Translations under genes and position numbers: made by a program
NCBI RefSeq assembly: GCF_019967995.1
Contig: NZ_CP065377.1
Coordinates: forward strand, 930,001-994,000
DNA: 64,000 bases
Direction: 5' to 3'
From: Faecalibacterium prausnitzii
GTDB taxonomy: Bacteria; Bacillota; Clostridia; Oscillospirales; Ruminococcaceae
Notes under the pieces: model-generated
Seen by the model: the letters and a program-made list of their open reading frames with translations, nothing else
What the model was told of the DNA's origin: nothing
Database searches by the model: none
In this document: one piece after another, positions 7,452 through 16,039 of the stretch
Numbering within the stretch: the stretch's first letter is position 1
How the letters are laid out: each line of letters opens with the position of its first letter

Positions 7452-8450
7452 TTATTTCAGGTCGAACCGGACGATGACCAGCCGATACCACAGATACGGC
7501 ACCATGTTCCAGATCATCCACAGTTCCATCAGGATGTAGTTGGGCAGGTCTTTCAGGCGGAAGGGGCGCTTACCGAGCTGGCCGGAGCGGAGCAGGGCAA
7601 AGGCCTCGTGCATCCCTTTGTCCCAGGCCTCACCAAAGCCCTGCTTGTGGAATTTGTAGCACTTGAGCAGATAGCCCAGCGCCAGCGGGATGAAGTTGAG
7701 CAGGAGCATGAGCAGCGGCTCGTTCTTGAGCGGGAGCAGGATGCTGTTGCGGCCGCTCTGCTGGCTCTTGAAGGCGTTGTACTTGACGGCACCGGTGCTG
7801 GCGCCGCAGATGTGGTAGCATCTGGCCGCAGGGCAGAGCACATTTTGATAGCCTGCATTGTTGGCGCGCCAGCTGAGGTCCACGTCCTCAAAATAGGCGA
7901 AAAAGTTTTCGTCGAAGCCGCCGATCTCGTCCAGGATGCTCTTGCGGTAGAGCGATGCGCCGCCGCAGGCCGAGAAGATGCGCTTCGTTTTGGTGTAGCG
8001 GCTGGCCCGGCGGCCGTCGCCGGTCTTACAGGCAAAGCCCATCCAGGTGACGTAATCCCCGGCGTCGTCGGCCAGTTCGCGGTCGAAGTGGCGGATCATC
8101 AGGCTCTGCACGGCGAAGATCCGGGGGTCGGTCTCGGCGGTGCGGATGAGCTCCGCCAGCCACTGCGGTTCGGCGAAGGCGTCGTTGTTGAAGAGCACCA
8201 CAAACTCGCTCTTGGCGCGGGCGATGCCCTGATTGACCGCATGGGAGAAGCCGGTGTTGCGGCCGTTCTCGATGAGGGTGAAGTTCGGGCGGGTGCAATA
8301 GCTGCGGGCCTGCTCCAGACTTTCGTCGGTGGAGCCGTTGTCCACGACGATGAGTTCAAAATCTTGTTCGGTCTGGGCATAGATGGACTCGATGGAGTCC
8401 CTGAGCCAGCCCTTGCCGTTGATGTTGGGGATGACGATGGTTGCTTTCAT
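7452..8450 (-). CDS. Family 2 glycosyltransferase (rhamnosyltransferase-like)
   Basis: 332 residues from ATG 8450, chosen because AGGAG lies 8 bases upstream; an upstream TTG extension lacks a site. The GT-A fold shows TIVIPNINGKGWL, ELIVVDNGSTDES, NTGFSHAVNQGI and the metal-binding segment VVLFNNDAF. An acceptor-side motif, FFAYFEDVDLSWRANNAGYQ, follows. One or two hydrophobic segments lie near residues 230-260, suggesting membrane association. These enzymes add sugars to surface glycans. It stands alone and divergent from the next gene, so its glycan is unknown. Confidence 0.88.
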   Translation of the reverse strand: MKATIVIPNINGKGWLRDSIESIYAQTEQDFELIVVDNGSTDESLEQARSYCTRPNFTLIENGRNTGFSHAVNQGIARAKSEFVVLFNNDAFAEPQWLAELIRTAETDPRIFAVQSLMIRHFDRELADDAGDYVTWMGFACKTGDGRRASRYTKTKRIFSACGGASLYRKSILDEIGGFDENFFAYFEDVDLSWRANNAGYQNVLCPAARCYHICGASTGAVKYNAFKSQQSGRNSILLPLKNEPLLMLLLNFIPLALGYLLKCYKFHKQGFGEAWDKGMHEAFALLRSGQLGKRPFRLKDLPNYILMELWMIWNMVPYLWYRLVIVRFDLK

Positions 8451-8643
8451 ATCTACCTGCTCCTGCAAAGTTTCGGTTTCGTTGATCCTGTTTGAAAGTA
8501 TACCATAATCTGCACAAAAAGAAAACGGAAAGAACCAACAGACTTTTGTACGAAAACCACAACAGACAAAAGCGCCTTTTGTGCAATCTGCTCCTGAATT
8601 GTGACCAAAGCGTGTAAAATATGAGAAAAAAGCCGAGCAACTG

Positions 8644-8672
8644 TTTACAAAAGAGTAACAAACTGGTATACT
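8644..8672 (+). promoter_or_regulatory. Promoter of the secreted C39-like protein gene
   Basis: TTTACA, 17-base spacer, TATACT. The predicted transcript starts near 8679, which rules out the ATG at 8621 and supports GTG 8717 as start. Confidence 0.65.
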
Positions 8673-8716
8673 TTACGGCAGTGAATAACGACGCGATTCA
8701 AGGGAGATGGAACAAC

Positions 8717-9427
8717 GTGGAAACTGCACCGCATCACGCATGGAAAAAACTGTCGGCGCTGCTCATGACGCTGGCGCTGATGATGACGCTTCTGCCTGCG
8801 GCTCTGGCTGTGGACTTAAACGTTGACGCTGGGTTCTACTTCAAGCAGAGCCGGGGCGGCACCTGCACACTGGCTTCGGCCGCGATGATGCTGCGCCGCC
8901 GCGCTTACCTCGATGGTCTGGACGGCTGGGTCGATGTGACCGAGAACAGCATCAAGAGCACGGCGTGGGCCGGTGGTCTGTCCCACAGTTTTACATACAA
9001 TGCGATGCACGTTGGCTACGCCACCCTTCCTTCCGGCAAGGCGGCCAAGACCGAAGCCCTCATCCGGATCTTGCAGGAGCACCCGGAGGGCATCGTCTTA
9101 TATGACCGCAGCCAGCCCCACGCGGTGCTGCTGACCGACTACACAGACGGCGTCTTCTACTGCTCAGACCCGGCGAATGGCGTCTCTGCGGGCCGCGTGC
9201 CGCTGTCCAGCGCCAGCATCTCGATCGCTGGGGCGTCCTGCTACTGGTACATCACTTCCGACGCCAACGACGACGGCGTCGGTCTGGAAGAGCTGGAGGC
9301 CGCAGTCGTGGCCGAGGAGACGGCTGCAGAGACGGCCACCGAGACCACCGTGGTGGAACAGACCCCCACAACGGAGACGACGACCCAGAGCAGCGTGTTG
9401 AGCTGGCTGGACAGTCTGTTCCAGTAA
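8717..9427 (+). CDS. Secreted protein with a papain-fold (C39-like) domain
   Basis: 236 residues from GTG 8717, which has AGGGAG about 10 bases upstream. A signal peptide covers residues about 8-31 (WKKLSALLMTLALMMTLLPAALA). The mature part has a cysteine in GGTCTLASAAMML and a later HAVLLTDY...YCSDPANG, the Cys-His-Asp/Asn layout of C39-like peptidases. The tail (about 180-236) is rich in Glu, Thr and Ala. Peptidase activity is possible but unproven: some family members are only binding domains. It stands alone between a promoter and a strong terminator. Confidence 0.65.
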   Translation: METAPHHAWKKLSALLMTLALMMTLLPAALAVDLNVDAGFYFKQSRGGTCTLASAAMMLRRRAYLDGLDGWVDVTENSIKSTAWAGGLSHSFTYNAMHVGYATLPSGKAAKTEALIRILQEHPEGIVLYDRSQPHAVLLTDYTDGVFYCSDPANGVSAGRVPLSSASISIAGASCYWYITSDANDDGVGLEELEAAVVAEETAAETATETTVVEQTPTTETTTQSSVLSWLDSLFQ

Positions 9428-9436
9428 AAAATACCG

Positions 9437-9479
9437 AAAAACCGCCGGGTGCAGATCAGATGCACACGGCGGTTTTTTG
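9437..9479. terminator. Bidirectional terminator between convergent genes
   Basis: AAAACCGCC...TGCA/TGCA...GGCGGTTTTTT is symmetric with A-tract and T-tract on both sides, serving the genes ending at 9427 (+) and 9490 (-). Confidence 0.85.
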
Positions 9480-9489
9480 TCGGCGCGGC

Positions 9490-10497
9490 TCACTGCCGCA
9501 GCTGGGTGCCGGGGAAGTAGTGGGCGAGGATCTGCGAAGCCGTCTGCCCCTGCTCGGCCAGCGCTCTGGCTCCCCACTGGCTCATCCCGACCCCGTGGCC
9601 GTAACCTCTGGTGGTGAAGAAAAAGCTGCCGTTCTGATACTGCACCGTGAAGCAGGCGCTCCGCAGGCCCAGCGTCTTCCGCAGCGCCGGGCCGGTCACG
9701 GTCTGGCCGCAGACGGGCAGGGAGGCCACGTAGCCGGAGGGAGTGAGGGAGGCATCCCCGAACCAGCCCTCCGGCGCGGAGAGGTCGGGCGTGAGGCCCA
9801 GCCCGGTCAGGAGCTGCTGCAGCTGTGCGGCAGAGAACGAGACAGTGTAGATGTAGTTGTCGGCGTTCTGGTCGGTGCTGCTGTCCACCGGGATGAGATA
9901 GGGGACGGCGGTGCCCCAGACGTTCTCGCTGGCTTCGGTCTGCCCGTTGGAGATGGCGAAATAGCTGGTCCCGGCGGGGGCATCCTCATAGTAGAGCACC
10001 TGCGTCAGGACCGAATCCACCAGAGCCGAGAGCCGGGCGTAGTTGGCCTCATAGGCCGTGCCCCAATAGCTGCGGAGAACGGCATCGGTCAGATAGCCCT
10101 GCCGCCGGGCCGGGTCGGCGGTGAGCCAGCCTGCGGCGTGGTCCTGTGCGTGGTCCCGGCAGTAGAGCACGTAGCTGTGGGCCGCGATGGCCTGGGCTTT
10201 CAGCGCCTCGTCCGGCCAGGTGATGGGCATTTCCGCCGCTACGGCCCCGATGAGGTAGTCCCGGCGGGGCACCGACACGACCGCGCCATCGCTCTGGTCG
10301 GCGATGAGGAAGGTCTCGCTGTCCCGGTCGGAGGGCGGCAGAGAGGCGGAATCGGGCGTTTCCGGTTCCGGGGCCGCGGCGGACGATGCCGGTGCCGAAG
10401 GCCCCAGCACGGTTTTGGCCAGCCGGTATCCGGCCAGCGGCAGCAGACTGCCCAGCACGAACAGCACGGCACAGAGCAGAAAAAAGGAACGTTTCAT
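9490..10497 (-). CDS. SpoIID/LytB-domain protein
   Basis: 335 residues with an N-terminal membrane anchor (FFLLCAVLFVLGSLLPLAGY). A SpoIID domain spans about residues 75-330: the AAEMP motif contains the glutamate used as catalytic acid in SpoIID lytic transglycosylases, followed by KAQAIAAHSYVLY, SNGQTEASENVWG and GYGHGVGMSQWGARALAE. SpoIID cleaves peptidoglycan stripped of stem peptides during engulfment in spore formers, and LytB-like members act in vegetative cells. No other sporulation gene is near, so a vegetative wall role is likely. Confidence 0.9.
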   Translation of the reverse strand: MKRSFFLLCAVLFVLGSLLPLAGYRLAKTVLGPSAPASSAAAPEPETPDSASLPPSDRDSETFLIADQSDGAVVSVPRRDYLIGAVAAEMPITWPDEALKAQAIAAHSYVLYCRDHAQDHAAGWLTADPARRQGYLTDAVLRSYWGTAYEANYARLSALVDSVLTQVLYYEDAPAGTSYFAISNGQTEASENVWGTAVPYLIPVDSSTDQNADNYIYTVSFSAAQLQQLLTGLGLTPDLSAPEGWFGDASLTPSGYVASLPVCGQTVTGPALRKTLGLRSACFTVQYQNGSFFFTTRGYGHGVGMSQWGARALAEQGQTASQILAHYFPGTQLRQ

Positions 10498-10679
10498 AGC
10501 AGCCCCTCCCGGACAGGCAGTTTCGTTTGGGCCAGTGTAGCAGGAACACGCGGAGAAAAAGCGCAGATTTCATCTTCTTCTTGAATTTATTTCACAAAAG
10601 CGCTATGATAGACATGTGCCATCAGCGCGGATGGCAGGGAAAGGTATAAGAAATTCGAAACAGAAAGGGGAATCTGCGC

Positions 10680-12050
10680 ATGAACTATCAACATGCAGAA
10701 GTGGCAACGCTGGACCCGCAGACGATGCGGACACTCTGCGAAGAGTACATTGCCAACAACTACATCGACCCGGAGACCAGCGAGCGGCTGGGGGTCAAGC
10801 GCGGCCTGCGCAATCCGGATGGCACCGGTGTGCTGGCAGGCCTGACCAACGTGTGCGACGTCGTCGGCTACAAAAAGGACCAGGAGGGGCATGTCATCCC
10901 CATCCCCGGCAAGCTGATCTACCGCGGTGTCAACATCGAGGAGATCGTGGAAGAAGCCTACCGCAACGACCGCTTCGTCTTTGAGGAGGTCATCTGGCTG
11001 CTGCTGTTCGGCAGCCTGCCCACCCAGACCCAGCTGGACGATTTCTGTGCGCTGCTGGCCGAGCACCGCGCACTGCCCGATGGCTTTATGGACACCATGA
11101 ACGCGCCTTCGCCCAACGTGATGAACAAGATGCAGCGCTGTGTGTTGGGCCTGTATTCCTACGATGAGCACGCCGAGGACCTGAGCCTGGAGAACATCCT
11201 GAACCAGAGCATCAACCTCATTGCAAGCATGCCCACCATGATGGTCAACGCCTACCAGATGAAGCGCCGCTATTACGATAAGCAGAGCATGTTCTTCCAT
11301 CTGCCCAAGCCCGGCCAGAGCACGGCGGAGCACATCCTCAGCACCTACCGCCCGGACCAGAAGTTCACCCACGAGGAGGCCAAGCTGCTGGATATGTGCC
11401 TGCTGGTCCACGCGGACCACGGCGGCGGCAACTGCTCCACCTTCACCACCCGTGTGCTGTCCTCTTCGGGCACCGACACCTATTCGGCCATCGCGGCGGC
11501 CATCGGCGCACTGAAAGGCCCCAAGCACGGCGGTGCGAACCTGATGGTCAACCGCCAGCTGCAGGATATCCTGAAGCATGTCGAGCACCCCGACGATGAC
11601 GATGAGGTCCGCGAGTATCTCCGCCGCATCCTCCGTAAGCAGGCGGGCGACGGCTCCGGCCTCATCTACGGCATGGGCCACGCGGTCTATACCATGAGCG
11701 ACCCCCGCGAGGTCATCCTGAAGAACCGCGCCAGACACCTGGCCTACGAGAAAGGCTTTGAGGAAGAGTACAACATGCTGTGCAGCATCGAGCGGCTGGC
11801 CCCCGGCATCTTCGCTGAGGAAAAGGGCAGCACGAAGCCCGTCTGCGCCAACGTGGACCTGTTCAGCGGGCTGATCTACAACATGCTGGGCATCTCCGAG
11901 GACATCTACACCCCGCTGTTTGCCATTGCCCGTGTGCCGGGCTGGTGCGCCCACCGCGTGGAGGAGGTCGTCTTCGCCAACCGTATCATCCGGCCCGCCT
12001 ACAAGTATCTGGGCGTGCGCCAGAAATATAAACCGATCGAGGAACGCTGA
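10680..12050 (+). CDS. gltA: Citrate synthase
   Basis: 456 residues. It condenses oxaloacetate and acetyl-CoA to citrate in the cytoplasm. The catalytic histidines lie in LLVHADHGGGNCSTF and GPKHGGANLMV, and the catalytic aspartate in ANVDLFSGLIY. The N-terminal extension (about 60 residues before GVLAGLTNV) is longer than in E. coli-type enzymes and is seen in clostridial forms. AGAAAGGGG lies 10 bases before ATG 10680. The stop overlaps the next start (TGATG), so the downstream membrane protein is probably co-translated. Confidence 0.95.
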   Translation: MNYQHAEVATLDPQTMRTLCEEYIANNYIDPETSERLGVKRGLRNPDGTGVLAGLTNVCDVVGYKKDQEGHVIPIPGKLIYRGVNIEEIVEEAYRNDRFVFEEVIWLLLFGSLPTQTQLDDFCALLAEHRALPDGFMDTMNAPSPNVMNKMQRCVLGLYSYDEHAEDLSLENILNQSINLIASMPTMMVNAYQMKRRYYDKQSMFFHLPKPGQSTAEHILSTYRPDQKFTHEEAKLLDMCLLVHADHGGGNCSTFTTRVLSSSGTDTYSAIAAAIGALKGPKHGGANLMVNRQLQDILKHVEHPDDDDEVREYLRRILRKQAGDGSGLIYGMGHAVYTMSDPREVILKNRARHLAYEKGFEEEYNMLCSIERLAPGIFAEEKGSTKPVCANVDLFSGLIYNMLGISEDIYTPLFAIARVPGWCAHRVEEVVFANRIIRPAYKYLGVRQKYKPIEER

Positions 12051-12835
12051 TGAATCCATTACTCACACTTGTTTTTGTTGTAGGAACGGCACTGGCCCTT
12101 GGCCGGGGCCTGGATCTGGGCTTTTGGACCGACCTGGAAAGCGGCCTGTGCATCGCCGGTTCGGTCTGGCTGCGGTATGCTGCGCTGGGCATCGCGGTGC
12201 TGGTGAGCCTGTTTGCGGGCCGGAAACTGGCCTGTGAGCCGAAGAACTTGCAGGACCACTGCAAACCGTCCGGCATCGTCACGGCGATGGCAGGGGCATT
12301 CTTTACTGCCGCAGGATTTTTGCGCTTCGCCGTTGGAATGACTGGCGCAGGCTCGTTTGTTCGCGCGATACTGGAAATTCTGTGTGGCCAGTGGCTGGCC
12401 CGGCTGGCGAAGAGCTGGCTGCGGAAGGACTGGCAGCCGCCCGCAAAGAGCATGGCCTCCGGCATCTGGGGCACACTGGTGTTCTACTGGTGCGTTCTGA
12501 GCCGCTTCATGGAGAACAGCTCCAGCTGGCACCGCGTTTCACCCACGGCGCAGGTCTGGGTGCTGCTGGGAATGCTCGTCTTTCTGTCCCGTCTGGTGCG
12601 GGCGCTCTGGCTGCCCGAAACGTCGGATGGAAAAGCCCTGTGCACTTCCGGTCTGGCAGCCTTTGTCCTCGGCTTCTGCTGGGAGCTGCCCCAGACCCTG
12701 ACGCTGGCGATGCCCTCACAGTTCGTCCTCACGGCGCTGCCCTCCATCTTTTTTGGTCTGGGCATGGCCTGCCTTGGGACGCTGGGCGTGTTCTGCACCG
12801 TGCGCACCGCAGGGCCTGCGGCCAGAAAGAAGTAA
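12050..12835 (+). CDS. Polytopic membrane protein of unknown function
   Basis: 261 residues with about six or seven hydrophobic segments (for example LLTLVFVVGTALAL, YAALGIAVLVSLFA, VWVLLGMLVFL, FVLTALPSIFFGLGMACLG). No catalytic motif was recognised. Its ATG overlaps the citrate synthase stop as TGATG, indicating translational coupling. A link to citrate or carbon metabolism is only guilt by association. Confidence 0.75.
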   Translation: MNPLLTLVFVVGTALALGRGLDLGFWTDLESGLCIAGSVWLRYAALGIAVLVSLFAGRKLACEPKNLQDHCKPSGIVTAMAGAFFTAAGFLRFAVGMTGAGSFVRAILEILCGQWLARLAKSWLRKDWQPPAKSMASGIWGTLVFYWCVLSRFMENSSSWHRVSPTAQVWVLLGMLVFLSRLVRALWLPETSDGKALCTSGLAAFVLGFCWELPQTLTLAMPSQFVLTALPSIFFGLGMACLGTLGVFCTVRTAGPAARKK

Positions 12836-12944
12836 AGGACAGCACTCTGTTGGCTGAATTGCTGAAAACCGGCCCAGATAAGGGGCAAAAATCATACAAA
12901 AGCCAAAAAGTGAACAAACGAGTTGTTAATTTTTTAGCAGACAC

Positions 12945-12973
12945 TTGAAACTTTTCGCGTTTTGGACTACAAT
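12945..12973 (+). promoter_or_regulatory. Promoter of gap
   Basis: TTGAAA, 17-base spacer, TACAAT, about 55 bases before the gap ATG. The gap ribosome site is TTAGGAGGT at 13016-13024. Confidence 0.7.
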
Positions 12974-13032
12974 AAAGATACCGTGAGATTATCCGATGAA
13001 AAGGGTAAGAACATTTAGGAGGTATTATTAAC

Positions 13033-14064
13033 ATGGCTGTTAGAGTTGCTATCAATGGTTTTGGTCGTATTGGCCGTCTGGCTTTCCGTCAGATGTTTGA
13101 TGCTGAGGGTTACGAGGTCGTCGCAATCAACGACCTGACCAGCCCCAAGATGCTGGCTCACCTGCTGAAGTACGACACTGCTCAGGGTTCCTTCTGCGGC
13201 AAGATCGGCGAAGGCAAGCACACTGTCGAGGCTACCGAGGATTCCATCATCGTCGACGGCAAGGAGATCAAGATCTATGCTGTTAAGGACGCAAAGGATG
13301 CTCCCTGGGGCGAGCTGAACGTTGATGTCGTTCTGGAGTGCACCGGCTTCTACACCAGCAAGGAGAAGAGCATGGCTCACATCCAGGCTGGCGCAAAGAA
13401 GGTCGTCATCTCTGCTCCCGCAGGCAACGACCTGAAGACCATCGTCTTCTCCGTCAACGAGAAGACCCTGTCCGCTGAGGATCAGGTCATCTCCGCTGCT
13501 TCCTGCACCACCAACTGCCTGGCTCCCATGGCCGACACCCTGAACAAGACCTATCCCATCGTTTCCGGCATCATGACCACTGTTCATGCTTACACCGGCG
13601 ACCAGATGATCCTGGATGGTCCTCAGCGCAAGGGCGACCTGCGCCGTGCACGTGCTGGCGCACAGAACATCGTCCCCAACAGCACCGGTGCTGCCAAGGC
13701 CATCGGCCTGGTCATCCCTGAGCTGAACGGCAAGCTGATCGGCTCTGCTCAGCGTGTGCCTGTTCCCACCGGCTCCACCACCATCCTGGTTGCTGTCGTC
13801 AAGGGCAAGGACGTCACCAAGGAGTCCATCAACGCTGCAATGAAGGCTGCTTCCTCTGAGTCCTTCGGCTACAACGAGGATCAGATCGTCTCTTCTGACG
13901 TCATCGGCATGCGTTACGGCTCTCTGTTCGACGCTACCCAGACCATGGTCGCTAAGATCGACGACGACACCTATCAGGTTCAGGTCGTGTCCTGGTACGA
14001 CAACGAGAACTCCTACACCTCTCAGATGGTCCGTACCATTAAGTACTTCGCTGAGAACTGCTAA
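13033..14064 (+). CDS. gap: Glyceraldehyde-3-phosphate dehydrogenase, type I
   Basis: 343 residues. The NAD-binding start is [16 protein letters not shown], the catalytic cysteine is C158 ([12 protein letters not shown]), and its partner is H185 ([11 protein letters not shown]). The C-terminal [13 protein letters not shown] motif is intact. Codon use is strongly biased, as for a highly expressed gene. It is the attachment target of the 29-kb element. If recombination occurs in the core proposed here, the last 20 codons and the stop are supplied by the element, and a displaced chromosomal copy of the 3' end lies at 43341-43448. The enzyme stays complete after insertion. Confidence 0.98.
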   Translation: MAVRVAINGFGRIGRLAFRQMFDAEGYEVVAINDLTSPKMLAHLLKYDTAQGSFCGKIGEGKHTVEATEDSIIVDGKEIKIYAVKDAKDAPWGELNVDVVLECTGFYTSKEKSMAHIQAGAKKVVISAPAGNDLKTIVFSVNEKTLSAEDQVISAASCTTNCLAPMADTLNKTYPIVSGIMTTVHAYTGDQMILDGPQRKGDLRRARAGAQNIVPNSTGAAKAIGLVIPELNGKLIGSAQRVPVPTGSTTILVAVVKGKDVTKESINAAMKAASSESFGYNEDQIVSSDVIGMRYGSLFDATQTMVAKIDDDTYQVQVVSWYDNENSYTSQMVRTIKYFAENC

Positions 14065-14068
14065 TCAC
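13961..14068 (+). repeat. Left attachment-site repeat (attL) in the 3' end of gap
   Basis: This 108-base direct repeat matches 43341-43448 at 105 positions. The first 43 bases (13961-14003) are identical. The three differences (14004, 14019, 14055) are all synonymous third positions. Within the identical part, GTCGT-N8-ACGAC (13984-14001) is an inverted repeat of the kind used as a tyrosine-recombinase core. Confidence 0.92.
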
Positions 14069-14120
14069 GCAGCTGCGTTAAAAATTGGATGATTTGTCGG
14101 CCGGAGTTTGTCTTGCTCAA

Positions 14121-14150
14121 CTACGAACAAGCCTGATTTGGTACGACAAC
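14121..14150 (+). repeat. Accessory recombinase-site candidate, left end
   Basis: TACGAACAAG and GTACGACAAC are direct half-repeats about 20 bases apart. The same paired motif is at 43237-43265 and, weaker, at 43512-43541. The second half matches the gap core GGTACGACAA. Probably arm-type binding sites; inference from repetition only. Confidence 0.5.
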
Positions 14151-14167
14151 CATTTCTAACGATTTTT

Positions 14168-14212
14168 CACCCTTTCTTTTGTGGTCCGCCATGAAGGAAA
14201 GGGTGTTTTTTT
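14168..14212 (+). terminator. Element-supplied terminator for gap, abutting the integrase start
   Basis: CACCCTTTC...GAAAGGGTG followed by TTTTTTT, ending at the base before the integrase ATG. It mirrors the displaced native gap terminator at 43557-43600 (ACACCCTTCC...GGAAGGGTGT), so the element carries its own replacement. It would also limit read-through from gap into the integrase gene. Confidence 0.85.
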
Positions 14213-15124
14213 ATGTGTTTGAAAGATCTCCGCGATGAATTTATCTATGACTGTGAATGCCGCCATCTGGCTAAAGGCTCTGTGCGCAATTATAAGGCTG
14301 CGACCCGGTTTTTGTTGGAATATTTGGAGCTGAAGCAGATCACCGAGCTGGAAGACGTCCGTCCCCGTCACATCCGTGACCTGATGAAGGAGAAGCAGGA
14401 CGCGGGCAGCACGTCCCGCTATATCAACGACCTGCTCAAGGTGTGGCGCACATGGTTCAACTATCTGGTCAATGAGGGCTATCTGGAGGAGCGGGACAAT
14501 CCGGCCAAAAAGGTAAAGTGCCTCCGTCAGCCCCGGACGATCATTGATACCTTTACAGCGACTGAGATGAAGCGGATGATCCAGTTCTACGACGGCAAGG
14601 ACTTTCTGGACGTGCGGAACAAGACCATCATCATGCTGCTGTTTGATACCGGGATGCGCTGCAACGAAATGATCCTGATGGAGCCGGAGGATATCAAGCA
14701 GGACTATATTTTGGTAAAGCACGGCAAGGGCAGCAAGGAACGGGTCGTGCCCAAGTCGCCCGCACTCTCCAAGCAGCTCGTCAAGTATTGCACACTCCGG
14801 GATGGTTACCTGAAGGAGCACCCTACTCGCTACAAGAACCTCTTCCCCAGCAAAAACGGCAAGCCCATGACCGATGAGGCCGTAGCACGGATATTGAAGC
14901 ATGCCGCAAAAGAGGTGGGGATCTCGTCCTCGGTGCGGGTCAGTCCTCATACCTGCCGCCATACCTTCGCACAGATGCAGCTGAAGAACGGTCTGGACCT
15001 GTATAGTGTCTCCCGCCTAATGGGGCATGTCAATATCATGATCACCCAGCGCTACCTGTTGGGCATCAAGGATAAGGACATTGTGGATCGTGGCACCCAG
15101 ACCAGCCCCTTGATGAACCTGTAA
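14213..15124 (+). CDS. int: Tyrosine recombinase (integrase) of the gap-inserted element
   Basis: 303 residues. The N-terminal SAM-like core-binding domain covers about 1-100 (LKDLRDEFIYDCECRHLAKGS). The catalytic domain has arginine in LFDTGMRCNEMI, lysine in VKHGKGSKERVVP, the HxxR box in SPHTCRHTFAQ, histidine in SRLMGHVNIM and tyrosine in ITQRYLLGI, so the set is complete. It lies 145 bases inside attL, the usual position for an integrase. No ribosome site is obvious because the terminator runs to the ATG, so expression may be low in the integrated state. Confidence 0.95.
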   Translation: MCLKDLRDEFIYDCECRHLAKGSVRNYKAATRFLLEYLELKQITELEDVRPRHIRDLMKEKQDAGSTSRYINDLLKVWRTWFNYLVNEGYLEERDNPAKKVKCLRQPRTIIDTFTATEMKRMIQFYDGKDFLDVRNKTIIMLLFDTGMRCNEMILMEPEDIKQDYILVKHGKGSKERVVPKSPALSKQLVKYCTLRDGYLKEHPTRYKNLFPSKNGKPMTDEAVARILKHAAKEVGISSSVRVSPHTCRHTFAQMQLKNGLDLYSVSRLMGHVNIMITQRYLLGIKDKDIVDRGTQTSPLMNL

Positions 15125-15143
15125 AAATTAAATCATACACTTC

Positions 15144-15181
15144 AAGAGTAGTTCCGCCGGGTGGTGGGACTGCTCTTTTTT
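15144..15181 (+). terminator. Terminator after the integrase gene
   Basis: AGAGTAGTTCC and GGGACTGCTCT pair (with G-U pairs) and lead into TTTTTT. Confidence 0.7.
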
Positions 15182-15239
15182 GGTAGATGAGCATAAAAAT
15201 ACCCCCATTGCTCTGTGGAGAGAGAAATGGAGGGTGGAA

Positions 15240-15869
15240 TCAATCTACGTCGGTATCCAGACTTTTAAGAAGCTCGGTAAAACTTGGCGTGGCATACTTA
15301 TCGTTGAAGCTACTTGAACAGGACAGACTCATAAGCGCCTGATTCAGTTGAAAGATAGCCTTGTCGTTGGAATGCTTCAGCAGGAAGATGAACTCACGCC
15401 GCAAATCACCCTCAAACTGATGAGCCCTTATGGAAAGCAGAAGCTGTACAGCGACTTCCTGCCCAAGAGGGTTTAGCTGGTCGAATTCGCACAGGGAGTT
15501 GTATCTTTTATCGCCTGGATCAAACGGAAAATGGTCGTTCTTTTCGGTATTGCACGGGTTGTCTTCATCGGTGTTCTGCAGATTGGTAAATCCATCATCG
15601 GAGGAATGGCGCGCAAGGTATTCGTTGCGTGATGGATAATGCTCACCTAAGAGCTCAGTCATGCTGGGCACAGCGGAGCCCATTAATATTCCAACGGATA
15701 CGTCCAGAGATTGTGCGATTTGCTCCAGCAGATTGAGGTCGAACCGTTCGCTGTCGCGATTCAACATGTTATATAAAGTGGTATAGGGGATATCAACCCT
15801 GCGGCTGAGTTCTTTGATGGAAATCCCCCTAGCTTCCGCAACGGCCTTAATGTTCTGGCAGACGCTCAT
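15240..15869 (-). CDS. XRE-family transcriptional regulator of the element
   Basis: 209 residues. The N-terminal helix-turn-helix (about 5-60) reads IKAVAEARGISIKELSRRVD then IPYTTLYNML. The long C-terminal part (about 75-209) matches nothing I know and is probably a sensing or oligomerisation domain. AGAAAGGAG precedes ATG 15869. It is divergent from the operon promoter at 16011 and has its own consensus promoter at 15901-15929, the layout of a phage- or ICE-type repressor. ATTGACA words recur across the shared region and could be operators. Confidence 0.8.
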   Translation of the reverse strand: MSVCQNIKAVAEARGISIKELSRRVDIPYTTLYNMLNRDSERFDLNLLEQIAQSLDVSVGILMGSAVPSMTELLGEHYPSRNEYLARHSSDDGFTNLQNTDEDNPCNTEKNDHFPFDPGDKRYNSLCEFDQLNPLGQEVAVQLLLSIRAHQFEGDLRREFIFLLKHSNDKAIFQLNQALMSLSCSSSFNDKYATPSFTELLKSLDTDVD

Positions 15870-15900
15870 TTTGAAACACTCCTTTCTAATAGGTATTTAT

Positions 15901-15929
15901 ATAATATCATAGAATTCTAAAACTGTCAA
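15901..15929 (-). promoter_or_regulatory. Promoter of the XRE regulator gene
   Basis: Minus strand TTGACA, 17-base spacer, TATTAT, about 30 bases before the start codon. Confidence 0.75.
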
Positions 15930-16010
15930 CAATTGCAGGAGCAAAAAATTGAAAATTGGAATTTAAGACATTGTGAAATTCTCAAAATAAATATTTTTTC
16001 TCAAAAAGTC

Positions 16011-16039
16011 TTGACAAATGTACCTGATTGCGGTATGCT
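16011..16039 (+). promoter_or_regulatory. Promoter of the rightward element operon
   Basis: TTGACA, 17-base spacer, TATGCT. The -35 is a copy of a TTGACAA word that recurs at 16052-16058 and 16088-16094 and, inverted, at 15923-15929; these may be repressor sites. Confidence 0.75.

Noticed and set aside
10587..12059. 490-codon open frame on the minus strand across citrate synthase
   Set aside because: Exact antisense shadow of a strongly conserved enzyme; no ribosome site and a composition (His/Val/Leu-rich) typical of shadows in GC-rich DNA.
13961..14068. gap 3' repeat as a simple gene-duplication remnant
   Set aside because: The position of a complete integrase directly inside one copy, a matching terminator and foreign cargo between copies fit site-specific integration better.
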